A stretch of 6,467 nt of DNA, taken from assembly GCA_937902695.1 (NCBI GenBank), contig CALFNI010000268.1, positions 1-6,467 of the forward strand, given 5' to 3'. This DNA is from an uncultured Rhodanobacteraceae bacterium (GTDB lineage Bacteria; Pseudomonadota; Gammaproteobacteria; Xanthomonadales; Rhodanobacteraceae). Below are positions 1 to 5,802 of the stretch, one piece after another. Below the pieces are notes generated by a model. The model did no database searches, was not told the origin of the DNA, and saw nothing but the letters and a program-made list of their open reading frames with translations. The position numbers and the translations under genes are program-made. Position 1 is the first letter of the stretch, and each line of letters begins with the position of its first letter.

Positions 1-301
1 GGATCCCGAACTTGTCGTCGACGACGACGCCGAGCGCGTGCTCGACCAGCGTGCCGTTGACGAAGACGGGGAGCGCAGCGCCGGCGGCGCGGTCGGGCTG
101 GACCACCGAGCCCTGGTTCTGCGCCATCAGGTTGCGGATCGAAATGCGCGTCCGGCCCACTTCCATCGCGAGCGTGACCGGCACGTCGAGGATCACGTCG
201 AGGTTGACCTCGCCGCCCTTCGCGGCCGGATCGCCGCGCAGGTCGTCGAAACGGACCTTCGCGACATCGGGGGTTTCTGCTACGGCTGCTGTGTCGTTCA
301 T
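1..301 (-). CDS. fliN: FliN, flagellar motor switch C-ring protein (3' end cut by window edge)
   Basis: FliN forms the lower, membrane-distal part of the cytoplasmic C-ring with FliM, takes part in rotation switching and helps dock the FliH-FliI export ATPase. The visible 100 residues contain a variable acidic N-terminus (about 1-30) and then most of the SpoA/FliMN_C domain: NLDVILDVPVTLAMEVGRT at about 33-51, an RNL motif followed by NQGSVV, then FVNGTLVEH and VVVDDKFGI at the end. This order is diagnostic for FliN. The reading frame is open through position 1, where the next codon begins with C, fitting the usual GIR continuation, so only a short C-terminal tail is missing. The ATG at 301-299 is chosen because GAGGA (313-309) lies 7 nt upstream; the gene starts 14 nt after the fliM stop. 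Some normally conserved positions differ (for example MAQNQ where LLQLNQ is common, and no GEVVVV). Confidence 0.95.
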   Translation of the reverse strand, partial: MNDTAAVAETPDVAKVRFDDLRGDPAAKGGEVNLDVILDVPVTLAMEVGRTRISIRNLMAQNQGSVVQPDRAAGAALPVFVNGTLVEHALGVVVDDKFGI

Positions 302-308
302 CGGTGTT

Positions 309-313
309 TCCTC
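309..313 (-). promoter_or_regulatory. Ribosome binding site of fliN
   Basis: GAGGA read on the minus strand, 7 nt before the ATG at 301. It lies in the 14-nt gap after the fliM stop and fixes the fliN start. Confidence 0.75.
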
Positions 314-315
314 GA

Positions 316-1362
316 TCAATGTCTGGTGTTCGAAACCCTGGATTTCGGATGCGCGCTCTCGGCTTCGTTGCCCGCGTCGCGGGCGCCGAAGCCTTTCGGA
401 CGCACCGGCTCGACGAGCCGCAGCGCGTTGTTGCCGCCGGCCGTGCCGACGCGCGCGTGGAACAGCGGAATCTCGTCGGCGCCGAGCGTGATGAGCTCCG
501 GAAGGTCGACCGGGATCACGTCGCCCGGACGAAGCTTCAGGAAATCGCCGATGCGGATGCGCGTCTCGACGAGGTTCGAGCTGAGCTCGATCTCGGCATC
601 GAGCACGTCGTCGCGAAGGCTCGCGGTAAAGCGTTCGTCGCCCTCGGCGCGCTCGGCCTTCGGGCTGCCATCCAGCAGATGGCGCACCGGTTCGACGGTT
701 GCGTACGGCAGCACGAAGCGGAGCTCGCCTTCGTTGCCGTCGAACGTGATCGTGAGGCGCGAGGTGCAGACGAGATCGCGCGACGCGTGCAGCGTCGCGT
801 ACTGGAGGTTTGCCGCGTGTCCGGCGATCTCGAGCTCGAGCTGCGTGACCGGCGCCCAGGCGGCGGTGAACGCCGACAGCGCTTCGCGTAGCGCGATCTG
901 CACGACGCGCTGCTCGCCCTGGGTCAGCTCGCGCGATCCGCCCGGACGGCGCGCACCGCCGGCACCGCCGAAGAAGAAATCGACGAACGTCGAGACGAGC
1001 GCCGAATCGATCGCGACGAAGCCGTTGCCTCGCAGCGGCTTGGCGCGCACGACGTGCACGCTGGCGGTCGGTGGGATCGCATTGAGGCATTCCTCGAACG
1101 TCTCGACGCGCACCGTGTCGCTCGCGATCTCGGGACGGCGGCGCAGCATGCGGTAGTAGTTGTCGCGAAGCTGACGCGCCGCGCGCTCGAGGATCTGGTC
1201 GAGACCCGGCAGGCGGCCCTGCAGCGAGCGGTCGCGACGCGCGAAATCGTGCGCGCGGACCTCGCCCGGCGCCATCGCGCCGGCCTCGGTTGCGATGTCG
1301 CCCGACTTCACGCCGTCCATCAGCGCGTCGAGCTCGTCGCGGGAAAGGATCTCTTCGCCCAT
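316..1362 (-). CDS. fliM: FliM, flagellar motor switch protein
   Basis: FliM is the CheY-P-binding protein of the flagellar C-ring and links FliG to FliN. The 348-residue product has the three expected parts. The N-terminal CheY-binding segment is ILSRDELDALMDGV (5-18). The middle CheC-like domain includes KPLRGNG (108-114), the FFGGAGG loop (130-136) and ELTQGEQRV (145-153). The C-terminal SpoA domain (about 255-320) includes LKLRPGDVIPV and a GTAGGNNALRLVEPV end. The ATG at 1362 is preferred over an in-frame GTG at 1371 because MGEEILS aligns with the enterobacterial start MGDSILS; only a weak GTGAG Shine-Dalgarno precedes it. The GTG alternative would overlap the fliL stop as GTGA and add three residues (MSA). 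The gene follows fliL by 5 nt, implying translational coupling. The middle domain is rather divergent: EGREFT, usual in this family, is GGSRELT here. The tail after about residue 323 is not recognisable. Confidence 0.96.
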   Translation of the reverse strand: MGEEILSRDELDALMDGVKSGDIATEAGAMAPGEVRAHDFARRDRSLQGRLPGLDQILERAARQLRDNYYRMLRRRPEIASDTVRVETFEECLNAIPPTASVHVVRAKPLRGNGFVAIDSALVSTFVDFFFGGAGGARRPGGSRELTQGEQRVVQIALREALSAFTAAWAPVTQLELEIAGHAANLQYATLHASRDLVCTSRLTITFDGNEGELRFVLPYATVEPVRHLLDGSPKAERAEGDERFTASLRDDVLDAEIELSSNLVETRIRIGDFLKLRPGDVIPVDLPELITLGADEIPLFHARVGTAGGNNALRLVEPVRPKGFGARDAGNEAESAHPKSRVSNTRH

Positions 1363-1367
1363 GGCAC

Positions 1368-1913
1368 TCACTGCATGACGAACGAGGTGAAGTAGACCGC
1401 GTCGAGCGTCGCGCCCTGGGTACGCTCCGCGACGATCTTCCTGATTTCGTCGAGCGCGTCGCTGCGGAGCTTCTCCTTGCCGTCGCGCGAGACCAGCGTC
1501 TTCGCGTCCTGGCTCGAAAACAGCATCACCAGCGCGTTGCGCACGGCGGGCTCGGATGCCTTGGCGGCATCGAGCGCTTTCTGGTCGTGCGCCATCAGCT
1601 GCACGCCGACCTGCAGGAAGCGCGCGGCCGTATCGCTCTGGAAGTTGACGACGAACGGCGGATCGAGCGCGAGATACAGCGCGTCGTGGCCGCCTTTCGG
1701 ATCGGACGAGGATTCCGACCTGCCGTCGGCGTGCCCGGACGCGTGCTCGCCGCTCGCGGCCTCGGCCGTCGCGGCCGGTGCGCTGCGATGACCGAGCAGG
1801 TAGCTGACCGCGCCGATGGCGACCATCAGCAGCAGCGCCATCACGCCGATCAGGATCTTCATGCCCTTTCCGGAGCCGCCGGCCTGCGGTTCCTTCGTCT
1901 TCGCCTCTGCCAT
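1368..1913 (-). CDS. fliL: FliL, flagellar basal-body/stator-associated membrane protein
   Basis: FliL is a single-pass inner-membrane protein that surrounds the stator units in the periplasm and supports torque generation and swarming in many bacteria. The 181-residue product has a short basic cytoplasmic N-terminus (1-18), one transmembrane helix (about 19-41, ILIGVMALLLMVAIGAVSYL) and a long Ala/Ser/Gly/His-rich linker (about 42-76). The conserved periplasmic FliL domain follows, with ALYLALDPPFVVNF (78-91), RFLQVGVQLM (98-107), VRNALVMLFSSQD (124-136) and DAVYFTSFVMQ (171-181). The frame is open further upstream, but the ATG at 1913 is chosen because GGAG (1923-1920) lies 6 nt before it, its product starts like other FliL proteins, and the sigma-54 promoter lies within the upstream extension. 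It is the first gene of a second transcription unit, fliLMN and onward. Its TGA nearly abuts fliM. Confidence 0.94.
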   Translation of the reverse strand: MAEAKTKEPQAGGSGKGMKILIGVMALLLMVAIGAVSYLLGHRSAPAATAEAASGEHASGHADGRSESSSDPKGGHDALYLALDPPFVVNFQSDTAARFLQVGVQLMAHDQKALDAAKASEPAVRNALVMLFSSQDAKTLVSRDGKEKLRSDALDEIRKIVAERTQGATLDAVYFTSFVMQ

Positions 1914-1919
1914 GTTCTG

Positions 1920-1923
1920 CTCC
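1920..1923 (-). promoter_or_regulatory. Ribosome binding site of fliL
   Basis: GGAG on the minus strand, 6 nt before the ATG at 1913. It supports this start over the longer open frame that runs back into the repeat elements near 2180. Confidence 0.75.
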
Positions 1924-1950
1924 GTCAGGATTTCGAATGCGGACGCGTGG

Positions 1951-1966
1951 AGCAATAGGCGTGCCA
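1951..1966 (-). promoter_or_regulatory. Sigma-54 (RpoN) promoter of fliL
   Basis: Read on the minus strand, 1966 to 1951 is TGGCACGCCTATTGCT. It matches the RpoN consensus TGGCACG-N4-TTGC(A/T) at every conserved base, with the invariant GG (1965-1964) and GC (1953-1952) at the required 10-nt separation. The predicted start of transcription is near 1940, leaving a leader of about 27 nt with a good Shine-Dalgarno before fliL. An RpoN-dependent fliLMNOPQR operon activated by FleQ is established in Pseudomonas aeruginosa. That this organism uses FleQ is inferred. Confidence 0.88.
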
Positions 1967-1972
1967 TGCCAG

Positions 1973-1993
1973 GAGACGGGATAAATGCGTCTC
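1973..1993. promoter_or_regulatory. Inverted repeat next to the fliL promoter, possible operator
   Basis: A perfect 6-bp inverted repeat, GAGACG-N9-CGTCTC, with an AT-richer centre (GGATAAATG), begins 6 bp upstream of the -24 element. Its position suits a regulator or DNA-bending protein acting on the promoter, but no known binding consensus was recognised, so the function is open. Confidence 0.35.
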
Positions 1994-2030
1994 GTATCAG
2001 TCGGTTGCGGTGGATCCGCCGGAGGCTCGG

Positions 2031-2042
2031 CGATTTTTTGAC
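2031..2042 (-). promoter_or_regulatory. Possible FleQ-like activator site upstream of fliL
   Basis: The minus strand reads GTCAAAAAATCG from 2042, then CC. This agrees with 11 of 14 positions of the P. aeruginosa FleQ box as I recall it (GTCAATAAATTGAC), with the second half-site degraded. It lies about 70 bp upstream of the -24 element, within the usual range for sigma-54 enhancer sites. This is a suggestive match only. Confidence 0.3.
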
Positions 2043-2049
2043 GGGTCGC

Positions 2050-2064
2050 TCGAATGCCGTTCGA
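2050..2064. promoter_or_regulatory. Inverted repeat TCGAA-N5-TTCGA upstream of fliL
   Basis: A perfect 5-bp inverted repeat with a 5-nt spacer, centred about 93 bp upstream of the -24 element. The spacing is compatible with an upstream activator site for a sigma-54 enhancer-binding protein, but short palindromes of this size also arise by chance. Confidence 0.3.
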
Positions 2065-2102
2065 AGCGTGCGACGGAAAACCCGCGCGTCAACACGAGGC
2101 GC

Positions 2103-2184
2103 CGTCATTCCCGCGCAAGGGGGAATGCATTTCCGTGCGAAGACAAGAAAAAGCCGGTGGATGCCCGCCTTCGCGGGCATGACG
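2103..2184. repeat. REP-like inverted pair of palindromic units between fliK and fliL
   Basis: Two units of one short palindromic family lie in opposite orientation. Unit 1 (about 2103-2129) has the stem CATTCCC/GGGAATG (2106-2112 with 2121-2127). Unit 2 (about 2159-2184, reversed) has a perfect 8-bp stem ATGCCCGC/GCGGGCAT (2161-2168 with 2173-2180) and a 4-nt loop. Both carry the GTCAT(T/G)CCCGCG core. Between them is an A-rich segment (T-rich on the transcribed strand), as is common in such pairs. These elements are frequent between genes in beta- and gammaproteobacteria and are probably non-autonomous, mobilised by REP-associated transposases elsewhere in the genome. Here they lie after fliK and before the fliL promoter and could stabilise the 3' end of the fliK message or slow readthrough. 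No T-tract directly follows a stem, so a classical intrinsic terminator is not supported. Confidence 0.8.
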
Positions 2185-2202
2185 TCGCGTACGGATCAGC
2201 CG

Positions 2203-2242
2203 ATGCCCGCGTGCCGGGCACGACGTCGCGCGTGATCAGACG
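2203..2242. repeat. Third, degenerate palindromic unit overlapping the fliK stop codon
   Basis: ATGCCCGC followed by a 6-bp stem TGCCCG/CGGGCA (2204-2209 with 2215-2220) repeats, in the same orientation, the segment 2161-2202. By hand alignment about 33 of 42 columns agree, including the shared GACGTCGCG and ATCAG. The copy extends over the last codon and the TGA of fliK (2241-2236), so the end of fliK lies inside a tandem duplication or in a repeat that inserted at the gene end. Confidence 0.65.
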
Positions 2243-3948
2243 AAGTCGTCGAGCAACCCGCTGCGTGCACGCGGCCGTGCCTCGGCGGCGGCTCGGACCA
2301 CCGACGCAGGTTCGTCGTCGCCCGCCTCCGACCTGGAAGCATCACCGCGTGCCGCCTGCCCGCGACTCCCGGCATTCTGCTGCGCGACCTGCGCATCGCC
2401 GAGATTGAGCCCGCTCTGTGCCAGCATCCGCTGCAGGTCGGGAAGCGCCTCGCGCACCATGTTCACGGTGACGGGATGCTCGATCGCGAAGCGCACGTCG
2501 ACGTGCTCGGCGCCGACGCGCACGCGCACTTCGATCGGGCCGAGGCCATCGGGCTTGATGCGGACGGTGGTCTCGCGTGTAGCCGCGATCGCCGACGCAG
2601 TAACCTGCTGCGCGAGCGCGGCGCCCCATGCAGCCTGGTCGAAGATCCGCGGCATCGCCACGGTCGAAGCGGCGCTCGGCGCCGACGCCGGCGCCGACGA
2701 TGCGGGGATATTCGCCAGCCACGCGCCTGACGGCGCGGACGGCGAATCGGGTGCGATGCCGGGCGTGGACGGCGCGCGGCCGTCCAGCGTGCCGTCGGCC
2801 TTGCGCAACGCGATCAATGCGTCGAAAGGGGGCGGGGTCGTCTCGGCGCCGTTCGCGTCGGCTGGCATCAGCATCTCCGCCGAGGCACGCACGAACTCGC
2901 GCTGGCGCGCGATATCCGCCGCGGCGCGCGAAGCCGGTGCCGGCCTCGCCGCCGCGGACGGCTCGATGACCGGTTGCGCGATCGTCTCGGCGCCGTCGGC
3001 GGGCATGGCCTGCTCGACGAGCGGCGGCTGTTGCGCCGGCGCGCCGACGCTCGGGACCGATGCGGCGCCGGGCCTCTCGGAGCTCGCCGCCCCGGCAGGT
3101 TGCGCGTCCGGCGCGGCGGTCTGTACGGGCGCTGCGTCCTGCGCGTCTGCGTTCGCGGCATCGGGCGGCGACGGGCGGCCGCGGCCGGGCGAACGGACGA
3201 CCTCGACCATCGCCGCCTGCACGAGCGCGCGCGGCGACAGGTTCGAGCGGCCGTGCTCGGCGGATGTCTGCGACGGTGACGATGGCGGCGCTGGGGACAC
3301 GTTGTCGGGCTCGGCGTGATTCGGAACAGGTGCGCCGATCGGTTCCGACGCCTGCCTCGCGGACGATGCCGCCAGCTCCGACAGCATCGGAGCGCGCGTG
3401 ACGTGCGGCGGATCGGCCGGCGGCGGAGCCGGGTTTTCGGCGACGCGACCTTTGTGCGCTATTAGCGCATGCGCAACCGGTTCAAGAATCGCAAATGCTG
3501 CATTTGGCACGAATGTTTGCGATGCGGGCGCCGGCGGCGGCGCATGCGCGGGCGTTGAAGCCGTGCCGCTGTTTTCAAGCGCCGCAACGCGCGGCGCGAC
3601 GGTCCCCGGCGCGGCCGCGACGATCGGCGAGCTGGCCGCGGGCGCGCTGCGCGGAGCGGCACCCTTCGCCTCGGGCGCGACCGGCGGCATCGACGCGACG
3701 AGAAGCGCGACCTGCGCCGACGCCGTCCGGTCCTCGCGCGTGCCCTCGCCGGCCTTGCCTTCGTCGGACCTTTTGGCTGCGGCGTCCGCGGCCACCGGCG
3801 ACAGCGCGGGCAGCGGATGCGTGACCGCCACCGCGACCGCGGCGAACAGCGCCTCGAACCCTTCGGCCGGCGCATCGCCCTTCAGCGCTTTCGCAAACCC
3901 GTGTGCGTGTGCCGCGCCGGCGTGCGTGCGCGTGATCGCGGAAGTCAT
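2236..3948 (-). CDS. fliK: FliK, flagellar hook-length control protein
   Basis: FliK is exported through the flagellar type III system, senses hook length and makes FlhB switch from hook to filament substrates. The 570-residue product has the expected two-part form. A long, poorly conserved Ala/Pro/Ser-rich region (about 1-430) would carry the export signal and the ruler part. A compact Flg_hook domain (about 437-525) contains WGAALAQQV (441-449), VRIKPDGLGPIEVRVRV (462-478) and LPDLQRMLAQSGLNLGDAQV (502-521), the family signature. A charged tail ends in LLDDFV. The length is within the wide FliK range. The ATG at 3948 overlaps the fliJ stop by one base (TGATG), implying coupled translation. 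A stretch encoding about residues 144-166 has much lower third-position GC than the rest. The stop codon lies in a repeat copy. The N-terminal part cannot be identified by sequence alone; the assignment rests on the C-terminal domain and gene order. Confidence 0.94.
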   Translation of the reverse strand: MTSAITRTHAGAAHAHGFAKALKGDAPAEGFEALFAAVAVAVTHPLPALSPVAADAAAKRSDEGKAGEGTREDRTASAQVALLVASMPPVAPEAKGAAPRSAPAASSPIVAAAPGTVAPRVAALENSGTASTPAHAPPPAPASQTFVPNAAFAILEPVAHALIAHKGRVAENPAPPPADPPHVTRAPMLSELAASSARQASEPIGAPVPNHAEPDNVSPAPPSSPSQTSAEHGRSNLSPRALVQAAMVEVVRSPGRGRPSPPDAANADAQDAAPVQTAAPDAQPAGAASSERPGAASVPSVGAPAQQPPLVEQAMPADGAETIAQPVIEPSAAARPAPASRAAADIARQREFVRASAEMLMPADANGAETTPPPFDALIALRKADGTLDGRAPSTPGIAPDSPSAPSGAWLANIPASSAPASAPSAASTVAMPRIFDQAAWGAALAQQVTASAIAATRETTVRIKPDGLGPIEVRVRVGAEHVDVRFAIEHPVTVNMVREALPDLQRMLAQSGLNLGDAQVAQQNAGSRGQAARGDASRSEAGDDEPASVVRAAAEARPRARSGLLDDFV

Positions 3949-4412
3949 CAGTCCTCGTTCGCGTCGTTGGCGGCGGCGTCCCAGCGCGATGCGACGCGTT
4001 GCGCGCGCTCGTCGAGCTGGCTCTGTTCGAAACGATCCTGCTTGCGCGCCTCGTCGTCGCCGATGCGGCGCACCGCGTTGTCGAGCGCCCTCGCCTTCGC
4101 GCGCACGCGCCCGCAGGCGACCTGCTCCTGCACGAGGAGCCGCTGCTGGCGATCGATTTCGGCGCGCTGGAACGCGATCGCCTCGTCGACGCGGCCGAGG
4201 AACCGGTGGCGATTGATCAGCTCGGCGATCTGCAGCGAGGCGTCGCCGCCGTCGGGAACGCTCGCGTATTCATTGCGGAACCGGTGCAGCTCGGTGAGCT
4301 GCGCCTCCCCGGACGTGACGCCGCGCACGCGCTCGGCGAGCTTGACGGTCGCGGCTTCGGCGCGCTTCTCGGCGATTTCGGCGACGCGGGAGAACTTTTC
4401 CAGGCGGGTCAT
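3948..4412 (-). CDS. fliJ: FliJ, flagellar export chaperone-escort/ATPase stalk protein
   Basis: FliJ is a small coiled-coil protein that sits in the pore of the FliI hexamer, like the gamma subunit of F1-ATPase, links it to FlhA and recycles export chaperones. The 154-residue product is close to the usual length of about 147. It is almost entirely charged and helical, with a start typical of the family (MTRLEKFSRVAEIAEKRAEAA) and long heptad-like stretches at about 8-45 and 60-145 rich in Glu, Arg, Gln and Ala. FliJ is weakly conserved in sequence, so the call depends mainly on size, coiled-coil character and position between fliI and fliK. The frame is open further upstream into fliI, but the ATG at 4412 is preferred because GGAG (4423-4420) lies 7 nt before it and it starts just after the fliI stop. 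Its TGA shares one base with the fliK ATG. Confidence 0.9.
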   Translation of the reverse strand: MTRLEKFSRVAEIAEKRAEAATVKLAERVRGVTSGEAQLTELHRFRNEYASVPDGGDASLQIAELINRHRFLGRVDEAIAFQRAEIDRQQRLLVQEQVACGRVRAKARALDNAVRRIGDDEARKQDRFEQSQLDERAQRVASRWDAAANDANED

Positions 4413-4419
4413 CAGGAGG

Positions 4420-4423
4420 CTCC
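4420..4423 (-). promoter_or_regulatory. Ribosome binding site of fliJ
   Basis: GGAG on the minus strand, 7 nt before the ATG at 4412 and within the 16-nt gap after the fliI stop. It decides the start of fliJ against longer in-frame extensions into fliI. Confidence 0.65.
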
Positions 4424-4428
4424 GGCTT

Positions 4429-5802
4429 TCAGGCAGCGCCGATCGCGTGCAGGAGCTGCGCGAGCTCCGTCGCCGACGCGGCATAGCCGTTCGGCGTACG
4501 CACGTCCTGCTGCAAAAATGCGGCCAAGCGCGGCCATGCCTGAATGGCCTCGTCGACGCGCGGATCGCTGCCGCGCTGGTAGGCACCGACGCTGATGAGA
4601 TCCCGCTGCTGCTGGTAGGTCGAATAGATCTGCCGGAACCGCCGCGCAGCGGCCAATTGGGCCGGCGCGACCACCTGCGGCATCACGCGGCTGATCGACG
4701 CGTCGACGTCGATGGCCGGGTAATGGCCGCCTTCGGCGAGGTCGCGCGACAGCACGATGTGGCCGTCGAGGATGCCGCGCGCGGCGTCGGCGATCGGATC
4801 GTGACGATGATCGTCACCTTCGGTCAGCACCGTGTAGAACGCCGTGATCGATCCTGCGCCCTCGGCGCCGTTGCCGGCGCGCTCGACGAGCGCGGGCAGC
4901 TTGGCGAAGACGGAGGGCGGATAGCCTTTCGTCGCCGGCGGCTCGCCGATCGCCAGCGCGATCTCGCGCTGCGCCTGTGCGAATCGCGTCAGCGAATCCA
5001 TCAGCAGCAGCACTTTGAGGCCGCGGTCGCGAAAGTATTCGGCAACCGCCGTCGCGAGCAGCGCGCCGCGAAGGCGCAGCAGCGGCGGCGCATCGGCCGG
5101 CGCCGCGATGACCGCCGCGCGACGCATGCCGTCGGGTCCGAGGATCTGCTGCACGAACTCCTTGACCTCGCGACCGCGCTCGCCGATCAGGCCGACGACG
5201 ATGACGTCGGCGTCGGTGTATTTCGTCATCATGCCGAGCAGCGTCGATTTGCCGACGCCCGACCCGGCGAAAAGGCCCATGCGCTGGCCGCGGCCGACCG
5301 TCAGCAGCGCGTTGATCGCGCGCACGCCGACGTCGAGCGGCTCCTCGATCGGCGCGCGCAGCATCGGGTTGATCGGCTTGCCGGCGAGCTTCGTGCGCGC
5401 ATCGCAATAAAGCGGGCCGAGGCCATCGAGCGGTGTGCCGGTCGCGTCGATCACGCGGCCGAGCAGCGCATCGCCGACCGGCACGTCCGAAACCGTTTCG
5501 AGCGGTTTCACGCGCGCGTTCGGCGGCAGGCCGTGCAGCTCGCCCGCCGGCATCAGATAGAGCTTGTCGCCCGAGAAGCCGACCACTTCGGTCTCGAGGC
5601 GCGTGCCGTCCGAGCCGGTGACGAGGCAGCGTCCGCCGAGCGGCGCTTCGCAGCCGACCGCTTCGAGCGTCAGGCCGACGACGCGGCGAAGACGGCCTTC
5701 TGCGACGAGCTCGCGCTCGTTGGCGAGCGCGCGGCGGCGTGTCGCCAGACTCTGCGTCCAGCGCCGGCCGCGTGCGCGGACGAACTCGGCGGCGTCGCTC
5801 AT
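4429..5802 (-). CDS. fliI: FliI, flagellar type III export ATPase
   Basis: FliI hydrolyses ATP as a hexamer at the base of the flagellum to prepare substrates for the export gate; FliH restrains and docks it. The 457-residue product is full length. Visible motifs are the Walker A loop AGSGVGKS (179-186), the [10 protein letters not shown] segment with catalytic Glu208, the Walker B strand KVLLLMDS with Asp269, [31 protein letters not shown] (273-303), and the F1/V1 alpha-beta ATPase signature [10 protein letters not shown] (362-371). The N-terminal region (1 to about 100) is the variable FliH-interacting part plus beta-barrel, and the C-terminus is helical. [11 protein letters not shown] (329-339) carries one residue more than the usual GDD-XX-DPIAD or GDD-XX-EPIAD. 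The ATG at 5802 overlaps the fliH stop as ATGA, with no strong Shine-Dalgarno, so translation is probably coupled to fliH. It cannot be the F1 beta subunit, given its FliI-specific segments and neighbours. Confidence 0.98.
   Translation of the reverse strand: MSDAAEFVRARGRRWTQSLATRRRALANERELVAEGRLRRVVGLTLEAVGCEAPLGGRCLVTGSDGTRLETEVVGFSGDKLYLMPAGELHGLPPNARVKPLETVSDVPVGDALLGRVIDATGTPLDGLGPLYCDARTKLAGKPINPMLRAPIEEPLDVGVRAINALLTVGRGQRMGLFAGSGVGKSTLLGMMTKYTDADVIVVGLIGERGREVKEFVQQILGPDGMRRAAVIAAPADAPPLLRLRGALLATAVAEYFRDRGLKVLLLMDSLTRFAQAQREIALAIGEPPATKGYPPSVFAKLPALVERAGNGAEGAGSITAFYTVLTEGDDHRHDPIADAARGILDGHIVLSRDLAEGGHYPAIDVDASISRVMPQVVAPAQLAAARRFRQIYSTYQQQRDLISVGAYQRGSDPRVDEAIQAWPRLAAFLQQDVRTPNGYAASATELAQLLHAIGAA
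4801..4817. repeat. Perfect 17-nt palindrome inside fliI
   Basis: GTGACGAT-G-ATCGTCAC has 8-bp arms around a single base. It encodes the GDDHRHD loop of FliI, exactly where the protein has one residue more than its relatives, so it may have arisen by a small local duplication. No regulatory role is claimed. Confidence 0.55.

Noticed and set aside
1..6. Window begins exactly with GGATCC, a BamHI site, hinting at a clone boundary
   Set aside because: The same hexamer occurs elsewhere in the window (for example at 2012-2017 and near 6071), and here it falls naturally in the FliN FGI codons, so nothing can be concluded.
2085..2092. TTGACG on the minus strand as a sigma-70 -35 box upstream of fliL
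   Set aside because: There is no acceptable -10 element at 16-18 nt; the nearby sequence is GC-rich.
1914..2180. In-frame upstream extension of fliL starting in the repeat cluster
   Set aside because: The extra peptide starts with repeat-encoded MPAKAGIH and PCAGMT and spans the sigma-54 promoter; the ATG at 1913 has a good Shine-Dalgarno and a normal FliL N-terminus.
2148..2180. Possible intrinsic terminator after fliK: stem 2180-2161, then a T-run on the minus strand at 2152-2148
   Set aside because: The run of five T residues begins about 8 nt after the stem, too far for a classical Rho-independent terminator. The palindrome is better explained as a repeat unit.
3505..3520. Second sigma-54-like sequence on the plus strand, TGGCACGAATGTTTGC
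   Set aside because: The GG and GC elements are 11 nt apart instead of 10, spacing is strict for RpoN, and it lies antisense within fliK with no gene downstream on that strand.
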